NCBI GenBank assembly: GCA_024663395.1
Contig: JANFAH010000031.1
Span: forward strand, 434,001-498,000
DNA length: 64,000 nt
Origin: Pisolithus tinctorius
Lineage: Eukaryota; Basidiomycota; Agaricomycetes; Boletales; Pisolithaceae
Direction: 5' to 3'
The notes below the pieces were generated by a model. It was not told where the DNA came from, did not search any database, and worked only from the letters and a program-made list of their open reading frames with translations. Positions within the stretch are counted from its first letter, which is position 1; every line of letters starts with the position of its first letter. This document shows, in pieces, positions 21,214 to 30,670 of the stretch. The position numbers and the translations under genes were made by a program.

Positions 21214-23080
21214 TGTCACACACCAAAGGTGTTGTGGACATGGTTACAGCTGACTCTGCCTAACTCATCAACAAGTTGCATGCAATGCCCATGCCATGCA
21301 GATGAAGACTAAAGGCCTCATGTGTAGAAAGACTGCTGGACATTAACAGTCATCCTTTGCACAAGAACGAGTCATCAGTGCTAAAAGAGAAAAGAGGAAG
21401 GGAGTTAAGCATGCATTAAAAGTTTTTAGTGCCCATGTATGGCATTCTGGTTTTCATCATATCTCCACCACTTCCAAAGATATTGACTCCATTCTCACAC
21501 TTGCCTAAAGTGCTCAGCCACATGGTTCTGCCTTCCAGGTTTGGAGAGGATCCTTGCACCCTATGCATTTCTACAGCACTCCATCCATCAGATGCTCATT
21601 TCACTAAAGTCCATCAATCATGGCCACCTCTTTGTCAATTGTCTCGCTTGTCTCATTTGCCAGAGACAGTGGCTATGTATATCTGCCAGGCATTCCCACC
21701 AACTTCTGTCCTGAAGCCCCCTGGTTCATCCCATTGTTGTCAGCCCCATCTCATCCCATGCAGCTTGGTCAGTGTGTTCTCCTTGTCAGTATGACTTCCA
21801 GAAGGACATTCTTTGGTCACCTCAGGTCTGTCACTTGGTTAGAAAGGTCTTATGTGGTCATTTTGGTCTCCCCAGTTGATGAAGCATATGGATCATTCCT
21901 CCCTGCTCCCTGCACTGTCTTTATTCCAATCTTGTCCATCATTCTTCCTGCATTGCAACAGCTGCAGCATAGTCTACTGTTCTCCAGCCTCCCTGATTGC
22001 ATTCATGATGAGTATGACATGCATCTTGCTTTCTTACTGCAAGATCCAGCAGATGACATCCCCCCTTCTTCTCCTCCTCCTTCAGAGCCCCATTCATGAA
22101 GCTTTTGTTAACTTCACTGAGAGGATGAAAGGGTGGGAGATGTGATCACTTATGCTCCTGTTGCCCCACAGACCCCCAATGCCCTAGCCCCTTTGACACC
22201 TGACTCATGCCCTTCAATTCTGGAATTAATACTTCCCTATCTGGAAACACCATCCATCTGTCATGCCATCTTTGGATCTAGAGATGTCTCTGCCAAGATC
22301 TGACTTGCATTGCCACCCCCTAATGTGATATCAGTGTGCTGACTCAGTTTCTGACTCTGTTTGACTCATTCTGTGATATTTTTGACTGTCCTTGACTCAT
22401 TCATTGCCAATACTTACCAATCTTCTTTGCTTGCTTACTTTTCATTTCTTGCTTACTCATCATGATTACTCAGTCCTTACTCATTGCTTACCAAGCATTT
22501 GTGCCTTGTTTGTCACAAGCTGTGCTCCCCCCCATAGTATATAAACCCCCATGTCTTTAGCTACACCCAAAAAAAAGTGAACCAGAAGCCATTCTCTCAG
22601 CAGTCAGTTCAGTGCATAACTCATCATTGACAGTTGAGGCTCATTTGGAAGAGTCTATCTGTCTTCATTCATATCATTGGTAGTTGAGGCTCCACAAAGG
22701 GGTCTATCTACCTCCATCATCTATCTGAAGCTTTATCCCCATGCTTAGTCAGCAAGTTTGCTTAGTTATCCATCCACTCCTGCATAACTCATTATTGACT
22801 TGTGCCAGGAGCATGTTTTATCAAAGTCCATCATTCCAGAGGTCCTTTCAGCTGAACACCTTCACTCTGTTCAGCACCCCCCCATTCAGTCATCACTTGT
22901 TCATCTGCTCTTGCATAACTCGTTGTTGACTTGTGCCAGGGGCACCTCCACTTGAAGTCCCCCCCACATTTAGGTTTTTCTGCACTCCAGGTTCTGTGGA
23001 GGCAAACCACCACTTGCTCTTATTTGTCTTTTGTGTTGGATTTGTTTGGTTTATACCAGCTTTCCACACTTTGACTCACA
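21214..23080 (+). repeat. H-family LTR, copy H2
   Basis: 1867 bp, from TGTCACACACC to CTTTGACTCACA. TATA box TATATAAA at 22538-22545. The U5 side holds two or more copies of a block that includes a GCATAACTC...GACTTGTGC quasi-palindrome (about 22780-22807 and 22911-22938). No matching target duplication (AGTGT left, CCACC right). The right flank enters gypsy G gag in mid-domain. Confidence 0.75.
21620..22099 (+). CDS. LTR-borne 160-codon frame, H2 copy (open)
   Basis: 159-residue frame without stops, beginning MATSLSIVSL and ending SEPHS. It matches H1 and H3 in length and in blocks such as GYVYLPGIPTNF, VSMTSRRTFFGHLRSV, LERSYVVILVSP, EAYGSFLPAPCTVF and HDEYDMHLAFLLQDPADD. Differences among copies are often conservative (I/V, S/N, Q/R). 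The second half is acidic and ends in a PPPSEPHS tail. No family recognised; whether it is expressed is unknown. Confidence 0.45.
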   Translation: MATSLSIVSLVSFARDSGYVYLPGIPTNFCPEAPWFIPLLSAPSHPMQLGQCVLLVSMTSRRTFFGHLRSVTWLERSYVVILVSPVDEAYGSFLPAPCTVFIPILSIILPALQQLQHSLLFSSLPDCIHDEYDMHLAFLLQDPADDIPPSSPPPSEPHS

Positions 23081-23857
23081 CCACCCAAGATAAGTGTACT
23101 GCAGTGTGGTCCCACATGACAGGGCCTGTGGCTGGAAGATTTGCCCAGGGAAAGTTTTCTCTTGCTATCATCACTGGAGTGTGGCCTGATATGGCCAAGA
23201 TGATAGAAGATATCAACAGGTTCTTTGCCCCTCAAACTGATGTCAAGTGGGCAAAAGCTCAGATGCACACCATGCACCAAGGGAACTCTCACTACAAGGA
23301 GTTCTATGCAAAGCTTGAATCCTTGAAGGTTCAGGGACAGGTTACTGATGAAACTGCTGGCTTCTTGCTGGAGAATGCTGTTCACCCTGCCATCATAAAA
23401 GAAGCCCTGAGGAGGGGATATACTCAGGGCAACTACCTCCAGATGACTGTTGCCTTCCAAGAAGCCACCCTTGCCAGAGACCACTTTAAGCTCCTCTATA
23501 ACTGTTACCCTGATGAACCTGCTCCCCACTCTTCTTACAACTGACCTTCCTACTCCCCCCACTTCACCCCCACTGGTACTCAACCCAGTTGTGGCACCCC
23601 CATGGAAATTGGTGCTGCTCAGTTTCCCCCCCATCCTGTTCCTTCTCACATCAGGTGTTTTGACTGTCAGGGGAATCACTATAAGTGTGATTGTCCCGTG
23701 CTAAGGGAAAAGGCTGTGCTAAACCCACTATATGAGAGGTCACCCAAAAAGCACAGGAGGTTGCCCTCTGTCAGATATCCTTTGAGGAAATGCAGGCCTT
23801 CTTCTATGACAAACAGATCAATGAGATGAGGGCCCAGGGAAAAGAGTTTGGCCAGTA
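23081..23857 (+). pseudogene. gypsy G gag fragment with zinc knuckle
   Basis: Retrotransposon gag: DKCTAVWSHMTGPVAG, a core with INRFFAPQTDVKWAKAQM, HQGNSHYKEFYAKLESL and YTQGNYLQMTVAF, a TGA after SSYN (23542), then a basic tail with a zinc knuckle CFDCQGNHYKCDC. The knuckle has CX2CX3HX4C spacing, one residue shorter than the usual X4. The N-terminal gag is missing because the DNA to the left is the H2 LTR. Stop at 23857. Confidence 0.7.
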
Positions 23858-23986
23858 GAGGATTGGGTCTCCACTGGCTACATATATGGCAGGTTTTCTG
23901 TCTTAGGCATTGATGATTTCTCTACTGAGCAGGATATATTTAACTCGGAGACTAGTGTACCATCTGAAGAGGCGACCCCACTGGGT

Positions 23987-24395
23987 GTGGCCACAGATGT
24001 AAAACTTTCAGTGCTTAATTCCTCTTGTGATAAAAATAGAAAAAATATGCCTACCCAGTTAACAAGAGAAACCCCAAAAATAAGAACAGCAGATCTGAAG
24101 GCCAGGTTGGAGCTAGAAGTGGTATTAGAAGGAAGAGAAAAGAAGTGGGATGTAAAAGTGTTGGTAGATTCAGGAGAAAACAACATGTTCTTGGATAAGA
24201 AATGGGCTGACAAAAACAATGTTCCTCTGATCAAACTTGGTCAACCTGTTGCTGTGCTTAATGTCAACAGAACCCCTAATGTCACTGGCAACATCATGCA
24301 TGTCGCCTCCCTCATCATGAACTACCAGGGACATCAAGAGTCTGTCTGGGCTCAGGTCACCACCCTTGGTACTCATCCCCTCATCCTCGGTTATA
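23987..24395 (+). pseudogene. gypsy G aspartic protease, 5' part
   Basis: Retroviral-type protease region: LELEVVLEGREKKWDV then VLVDSGENNMFLD (catalytic DSG present) and, further on, HPLILGYT. The frame is cut at a TA (24394-24395) by element E2. After removal of E2 and one TA it continues WLCKHNPKVCWE at 25967, the usual sequence after ILGYTWL in gypsy proteases. Confidence 0.78.
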
Positions 24396-25964
24396 CAGTG
24401 AGGGACAAAAGCATTGCAATGTTTGTGCAGTGTGACTTGTTGCTGATGTAGCTCAGGCTATTCTGCACAGATAATCATGATACCTATACCATTAGAAAGG
24501 GGTGACTATAAGCTTTCCAGAGAACTGAGGTTCAGTCAAAACAACACAATACATGCTGAGATACACCCTATTCTTTCTGAAAAGTGCATTGCAATGCTTT
24601 TGTCCCTGACTGGTGAAATTGTGAAATGTGACCTTTTGATGGGATTGAGGGCATGGAGGATGGGAAAAAATGATTACATAATAAACCACATGATCATCCA
24701 GATGATTTGTCAGCATATAAACAATGACAAACATTGGACTTGTACCATTAATCCTCCCTGTTTTACCACAACTCATGAAATCATCTCTCTAGCTCACATG
24801 GTCATTTTCTCAAGGAATTCTTATCAAATACTGGTGGCCACCACAGTGCCATCAGTATAACATGCTCTCAGAACCATCAGTCCCTTAAAAAACCTGCTGT
24901 CAGTCATTTCCTGGGCTGTTCCCCCCCATGCCTGATGTGTTCTGGGACTAATCAGTACTTGGAAGGCTGAAAATGTTATGGAGGTCAATCTGGCACTTCA
25001 GAACATGATGTACAAACCAGTCCCCTCTCAACCAATGCATTTCTGGCACAGGAACACTGATATGGAAGTTGGGGTGAGACAAAACCTCCTTGTGCTCTGA
25101 GCACCATAAGAGGGTTCACTAGATCTTGCTCTGATCTGAACTGTAGATGAGTGGGGAAGGATTATTTGGTCACATGTGACCAAAGGCAATATTCAGGGCC
25201 AGATGGAAGCACAGGATTCTGCTCCATGGCAGTTCAGTAGCATATCCTTCTGATGACACCCAGGGGTAAAGAGGATTTTGTCTTTCCCTAACTTCCATAC
25301 CACTGTCCCTGTGCCAAAAATGCATTGGTTGAGAGGGGACTGGTTTGTACATCATGTTCTGAAGTGCCAGATTGACCTCCATAATATTTTCAGCCTTCCA
25401 AGTACTGATTAGTCCCAGAACACATCAGGCATGGGGGGGAACAGCCCAGGAAATGACTGACAGCAGGTTTTTTAAGGGACTGATGGTTCTGAGAGCATGT
25501 TATACTGATGGCACTGTGGTGGCCACCAGTATTTGATAAGAATTCCTTGAGAAAATGACCATGTGAGCTAGAGAGATGATTTCATGAGTTGTGGTAAAAC
25601 AGGGAGGATTAATGGTACAAGTCCAATGTTTGTCATTGTTTATATGCTGACAAATCATCTGGATGATCATGTGGTTTATTATGTAATCATTTTTTCCCAT
25701 CCTCCATGCCCTCAATCCCATCAAAAGGTCACATTTCACAATTTCACCAGTCAGGGACAAAAGCATTGCAATGCACTTTTCAGAAAGAGTATGGTGTATC
25801 TCAGCATGTATTGCTTTGTTTTGACTGAACCTTAGTGCTCTGGAAAGCTTATAGTCACCCCTTTCTAATAGTATAGGTATCATGATTATCTGTGCAGAAT
25901 AGCCTGAGCTACATCAGCAACAAGTCACACCACACAAACATTGCAATGCTTTTGTCCCTCACTG
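24396..25964. mobile_element. palindromic Tc1/mariner-type element E2
   Basis: 1569 bp, TA on both sides (24394-24395 and 25965-25966), ends CAGTGAGGGAC...GTCCCTCACTG. Arms of about 695 bp around a centre of about 180 bp. The centre is reverse-complemented relative to E1. Left and right arms share differences from E1, for example GATAATCATGAT on both sides here against GATAAACATGAT on both sides in E1. Confidence 0.85.
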
Positions 25965-25966
25965 TA

Positions 25967-26119
25967 CCTGGCTATGCAAACATAATCCCAAGGTCTGTTG
26001 GGAAACGAAGCAGGTCAAACTGTCCCAGTGCCCTCAAGAGTGCCATGACCTTGCCCCAAGGACCAGGAAGGAGAGGTTTGCTGAAGAACAAGAGGCTCAG
26101 GACATGGAGTACCTCTACC
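25967..26119 (+). pseudogene. gypsy G protease, 3' part
   Basis: Continues the frame broken by E2 (WLCKHNPKVCWE, VKLSQCPQECH) for about 50 codons until the K3 LTR begins. No reverse transcriptase follows, so G is truncated. Confidence 0.65.
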
Positions 26120-26853
26120 TGTCATAACCATGCATTCATTCTAGGTCCCTACTCACTCCACACCATCTTCTGCCAGTCATTCACTCACTCTGCACCAACT
26201 CTGCCCAACTTCTGTTGGTTATGAGCCATCTCCACTCTGACTGCCATCAGACTTGTGTTGCTCTCCTACCGGACCGAGCAGACCATTCTCTGAGGGGTCA
26301 TGTGACTACCTTCAGACTTTTCCCTGACAGTGCACAGTCAGGTACTCTGCAGTGCATGCACCACATGGTCCAGTGCCTGGACTGTTTCCTTTTCTGGATG
26401 TTCCATGTTACCCACTCATATGTCCTCCATCTACCCTTCATTCATCGTCTGGGAAGTTTTACTTGAAATTTTACGAGTCTCCATATGTCAGTTCCAATTC
26501 CTGTTATTGTACCTCTGTAATGGTATAAAAGCATGTATTGTACTCTGCTGTTCTTCAGTATGAATATCAACTTAGTTCCTACTCCTTCTGTCTCTGACTT
26601 CTGCCTGTCAGAATTATCTCCGACTCTCCATCTGTACTCTCCCTCTGAAATATGAGGGCTGAGATCATGCAAGGGGGTAGCACATGAGCTAAACCCAATG
26701 CCCTCACCCTGCTCCACCTTTCTCTCGGTGGACTTCATTCCTGCCAACACTCTGCTAGTCAGAGTTCTGCTTCCCTGTGTCAGACTTGCTTCTGAATCCT
26801 GCTCTAGACCTTGTTAAGTGTCAGAGTTGGTCGGAGTAGGCCCAGACTTGACA
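26120..26853 (+). repeat. K-like LTR (K3), decayed
   Basis: Begins TGTCATAACC and ends ACTTGACA. Shares the block around GAAATATGAGGGCTGAG with K1 and K2 but with CpG positions changed to TG or CA. TATA-like GTATAAAAG near 26522. Flanks CTACC and GTATA do not match, so no target duplication is visible. Confidence 0.6.
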
Positions 26854-26947
26854 GTATATTTGTACTTGCACTTGTATGATCTTGTTTTCTGTCTTCCAAA
26901 AAACTTACACTGTTATGAGAACCTCGCTGTTGTGCTAGCTAATCCGC
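26854..26947. other. no feature seen
   Basis: Short spacer between K3 and H3. Confidence 0.4.
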
Positions 26948-27092
26948 TGTGAGTCAAAGTGTGGAAAGCTGGTGTAAACCAAACAAATCCAACACCAAAG
27001 ACAAATATGAGCAAGTGGTGGTTTACCTCTGTGGAACCTGGAGGGCAGAGAAACCTGATGTGGGGGGAGGGACTTCAAGTAGAGTGCTCCTG

Positions 27093-27242
27093 GCACAAGT
27101 CGTCAACGAGTTATGCAGGAGTAGATAAGCAAGTGATGACTAGATGGGGGATGCTGAATAGAGTGAAGGTATTCAGCTGAAAGTACTCTGGTGTGATGAT
27201 CTTTTGGATGTGCTCCTGGCACAAGTCGTTGACGAGTTATGC
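27093..27242. repeat. two copies of a 24-bp quasi-palindrome in H3
   Basis: Copies at 27093-27116 and 27219-27242, starting GCACAAGTCG and ending GAGTTATGC. Related copies occur in H2 (22780, 22911), at 29589-29612 in H3 and five times in gypsy C (38108, 42737, 42889, 42965, 43031). Confidence 0.6.
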
Positions 27243-27921
27243 AGGAGTGGATGGATGACTAAGCAGGACCTGCTGACTAAGTGGGGATAAAGCTTCAGAT
27301 GAATGATGGAGGTAGATAGACCCTTGATGGAGCCTCAACTACCAATGATATGAATGAAGCCAGATAGACTCTCCTGAATGAGCCTCAACTGTCGATGACG
27401 AGATAGGCACTGAAGAACTGACTGACTGCTGAGTGAATGGCTTCTGATTGCTTCCTGGTAGCCAAGTACATGGGGGTTTATATACTATGGGGGGAGCACA
27501 GCTTGTGACAAACAAGGCACAAACACTTGGTAAGTAATGAGTAAGGACTGAGTAATCATGATGAGTAAGTGAGAAATGAAAAGTAAGCAAGCAAAGAAGA
27601 TTGGTAAGTATTGGCAATGAACGAATCAAGGATAGTCAAAATATCACAAAATGAGTCAAATAGAATCAGAAACTGAGTAAGCGCACTGATATCACATTAG
27701 GGGGTGGCAATGCAAGTCAGATCTTGGCGGAGACATCTCTAGATCCAAAGACAGCATGACAGATGGATGGTGTTTCCAGATAGGGAAGTATTAATTCCAG
27801 AATTGAAGGGCATGAGTCAGGTGTCAAAGGGGGCTAGGGCATTGGGGGTCTGTGGGGCAATGAGAGCATATGTGATCGCATCTCCCACCCTTCCATCCTC
27901 TCAGCAAAGTTAACAAAAACT

Positions 27922-28401
27922 TCATGGATGGGGCTCTGATGGAGGAGGAGGAGAAGGGAGGATGTCTTCTGCTGGATCTTGCAGTAAGAAGGCAAGATGC
28001 ATGTCATACTCGTCATGAATGCGATCAGGGAGGCTGGAGGACAGTAGATTATACTGCAGCTGTCGCAATGTGGGAAGAATGATGGACAAGACTGGAATAA
28101 AGACGGTGCAGGGAGCAGGGAGGAACGATCCATATGCTTCATCAACCGGGGAGACTGAAATGACCACATAAGACCTTTCTAACTGAGTGACAGACCTGAG
28201 GCAACCAAAGAATGTCCTTCTGGAAGTCATACTGACAAGGAGAACACGCTGACCAAGCTGCATGGGATGAGACGGGGCTGACAATGACAGGATAAACCAG
28301 GGGGCTTCAGGACAGAAGCTGGTGGGAACACCTGGCAGATATACATAGCCATTGTCTCTGGCAAATGAGACAAGTGAGATGATTGACGAAGAGGTGGCCA
28401 T
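27922..28401 (-). CDS. LTR-borne 160-codon frame, H3 copy (open)
   Basis: 159 residues without stops, beginning MATSSSIISL. Same length as in H1 and H2, with shared blocks GYVYLPGVPTSF, LGQRVLLVSMTSRRTFFG, TQLERSYVVISVSP, HDEYDMHLAFLLQDP. The frame can be extended 40 codons further 5', but that extension runs into K2 and is accidental. Function unknown. Confidence 0.45.
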   Translation of the reverse strand: MATSSSIISLVSFARDNGYVYLPGVPTSFCPEAPWFILSLSAPSHPMQLGQRVLLVSMTSRRTFFGCLRSVTQLERSYVVISVSPVDEAYGSFLPAPCTVFIPVLSIILPTLRQLQYNLLSSSLPDRIHDEYDMHLAFLLQDPAEDILPSPPPPSEPHP

Positions 28402-28443
28402 GATTGATGGACTTAGTGAAATGAGCGTCTGATGGATGGAGTG

Positions 28444-29289
28444 TGTCAAAGTCGGACAACACCCCTGGCTCCTTCTTAGGGCGGAGTTAGAGCGGGTTGG
28501 GCTGCGGAGTACAGCGGTCAAAGTCCGAAGCGAATCCGACCACTGGGTGGCGAGATATTCAACGAACAGTGAGCGGAGGGGTATGAAGGGAAGTTTCAGA
28601 GGCTGAGGTCAGAGTCAGAGCCGGAGGTCAGAGGTCGGAGGTCAGATGAGAGGGCATTGGGTTCAGCTAGTGCACTGCCCCCTTGTGCGAGCTCAGCCCT
28701 CATATTTCAGAGGTGGAGCAGACTCAGAGGAAGTGGAGATGAAACTCCGGAGGGGACTGAGAGGGAGTCAAAGGTGGGGACTTTATTCGATATTCGTACT
28801 GATTACATCAGAGTACTACATGGCCTTATATATGATGTAGGTCAAGGGCAGTGCAGTACGGAATGTAAACCAATAAGTGTATAGTGGGTTAGAGTCCTTC
28901 TGACACAAGGGATAGAGGGTAGGGATGACGGGGACCTTAACTGAGACAAGGAAACTACTACAATGAGGAAAAGAGGGTAAATACCAAAGGAGCAGAAGAA
29001 TGGAGAAAACCGACATGAGGGCAGAACCCTATCTAGAATGCAGGGCCGCAAGTCTGACAGCCCACGTGACCAACCTTAGGGCGGAGTTGAGTGGAGTTGG
29101 TCAGAACATGGACGGGGGACCTCGGAGAGGTGTGGAGATGTGTCGGGAGGGTCAGAGGAGCGCAGGAACACGTCGGAGGAGGGCGGAGAAGCGTGGGAAC
29201 ATGTCGGAAGAGGGTGGAGAAGCGTGGGAACATGTCGGAGGAGGGTGGAGTAGGTGTTAGGGGCTTATGCTGGTGTCATGGTCATGACA
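28444..29289 (-). repeat. solo LTR K2, nested in H3
   Basis: 846 bp, the same length as K1, in opposite orientation. Flanked by GAGTG at 28439-28443 and 29290-29294. In H2 and H1 the H sequence is continuous across this point, which confirms the insertion. CpG-rich. Confidence 0.92.
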
Positions 29290-29781
29290 GAGTGCTGTAG
29301 AAATGCGCAGGGTGCGAGGATCCTCTCCAAATTTGGAAGGAAGAATCGTGGGGCTGAGCACTTTAAGCGAGTGTGGGAATGGAGTCAATATCTTTGGAAA
29401 TGGTGGAGATATGATGAAAACCGGAATGCCATACACAGGCACTAAAAGCCTCTAACATGCACTTAACTCGCTTCCTCTTTTCTCTTTAGCACTGATGACT
29501 CATTCTTGTGCGAAGGATGACTTTTTAACGTCTGACAGTCTTTCTATGCATGAGGCCTTTAGTCTTCATCTGCATGCTTGGGCATTGTGCGCAACTTGTC
29601 AATGAGTTAGGCAGAGTCAGCTGTAACCATGTCCACAACACCTTTGGTGTGTGACATCCACCGGCAAGAAGAAATGCAATTGTCCCCAATTGTGACTAAT
29701 GCAGGGAACCCAGGGAAAACAAAAAGAAAAATGAATGAAGGAATGACAGGCAATCAGTATTGTAAGAAATGAAAAAGGAAA

Positions 29782-30176
29782 TCATGAACAATCATCCGAG
29801 TCGTAGTTGTTATTGTTATTGGTGTCTTTGTTTTCATCATTTGTTTCATCTTCATCATCATCATCATCATCATCATCACTGTCGTCATCGTTACTGCTGT
29901 TATTATCCTCTTCTTCATCTCTTTCTTCTTCCATAACACTGGGTAAGGGAGTGTGGTGAGAATAATAAGGAATGAGTCGAAACGCTGCGACACCTCGAGC
30001 AGAAATGGTGCCATCGAGTTCTTTAAGGACATAGGAGCCTCCCTTGGTGTGACGAACAACCTCATAGGGACCAAGGTAGCATGGCTTTGACTTGCAATCC
30101 AGTTCTTTCTCTATCTGCATGTTGCGAACCAATACCAAATCTCCTGGCTTATAAGCCAACTTCATCAACCATAAAG
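29782..30176 (-). pseudogene. gypsy C integrase C-terminal domain
   Basis: KLAYKPGDLVLVRN, then LGPYEVVRHTKGGSYVL and ELDGTISARGVAAFRLIPY: the SH3-like end of gypsy integrases. An acidic and asparagine-rich tail follows, encoded by a (CAT)n-like run at about 29845-29880 on the + strand. The upstream frame is at 37030, with A2 between. C' has the matching segment at 49380-49560. Confidence 0.8.
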
Positions 30177-30181
30177 CATAC

Positions 30182-30633
30182 TGTTATGCTCAACCGAAGT
30201 CAAGACATAGGGAGAGCTCAGACGCAGACTAAGGTTTCTACTGAGCAACGGCTGCAGTAACCTCTGTAAATGACAGAGGATTTGGGGCAATGCCGGTAAG
30301 AGTGGTCCTTGTTAGGGACACTGAGGGTGAAGTTCTGAGAATACTGCATATGATTGAGCAGCTCAAGTCTGGGTGTCCAGGACTTGAGCCGGCAGTTTAA
30401 ATACTACACAGAAACGGACCATGAGGCGTCCGCATGTAACGAGGTAACTACACCATTGGTTGAACAACGACGACACATGTCCTAAGCATGTAACGAGCCA
30501 GTAATGCTAATGGTGGGAATAGAAAGCCGTCGGATCAGAGAGAAGATGGCTCTAAAAGGAAACTGAGTCCAACGGATCACAAACAAGGTAATTGTACAAC
30601 AGAAAAGGAAAAGTTCAGGGGTGAAACGTAACA
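30182..30633 (-). repeat. A2 3' LTR
   Basis: 452 bp. Its start reads TGTTATGCTCAACC where the 5' LTR has TGTTACGCTCGACC, i.e. both differences are CpG transitions. Confidence 0.92.
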
Positions 30634-30646
30634 TTACCCCCTCTTT
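30634..30646 (-). promoter_or_regulatory. A2 polypurine tract
   Basis: On the coding strand AAAGAGGGGGTAA lies directly before the 3' LTR, the expected plus-strand primer site. Confidence 0.6.
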
Positions 30647-30670
30647 AAGTATTGAAGTCCCCGACTTCAA

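Larger units (their letters stand above)
26948..29656 (-). repeat. H-family LTR, copy H3, containing K2
   Basis: 2709 bp in all, about 1.86 kb without the nested K2 LTR. On its coding strand it begins TGTCACACACC (at 29656) and ends TTTGACTCACA (at 26948). It sits 125 bp past the stop of the gypsy C integrase and in the same orientation, where a 3' LTR of C would be. Its flanks also form a near 5-bp duplication (TCCGC left, TCCAC right). It is therefore either the C 3' LTR or a solo LTR next to it. Confidence 0.75.

Noticed and set aside
22933..23080. N-terminal 49 codons of the gypsy G gag frame
   Set aside because: They lie inside the H2 LTR and do not resemble gag; coding similarity starts at 23081.
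28402..28521. 40-codon 5' extension of the H3 LTR frame
   Set aside because: It runs into the K2 insertion and is not shared with H1 or H2.
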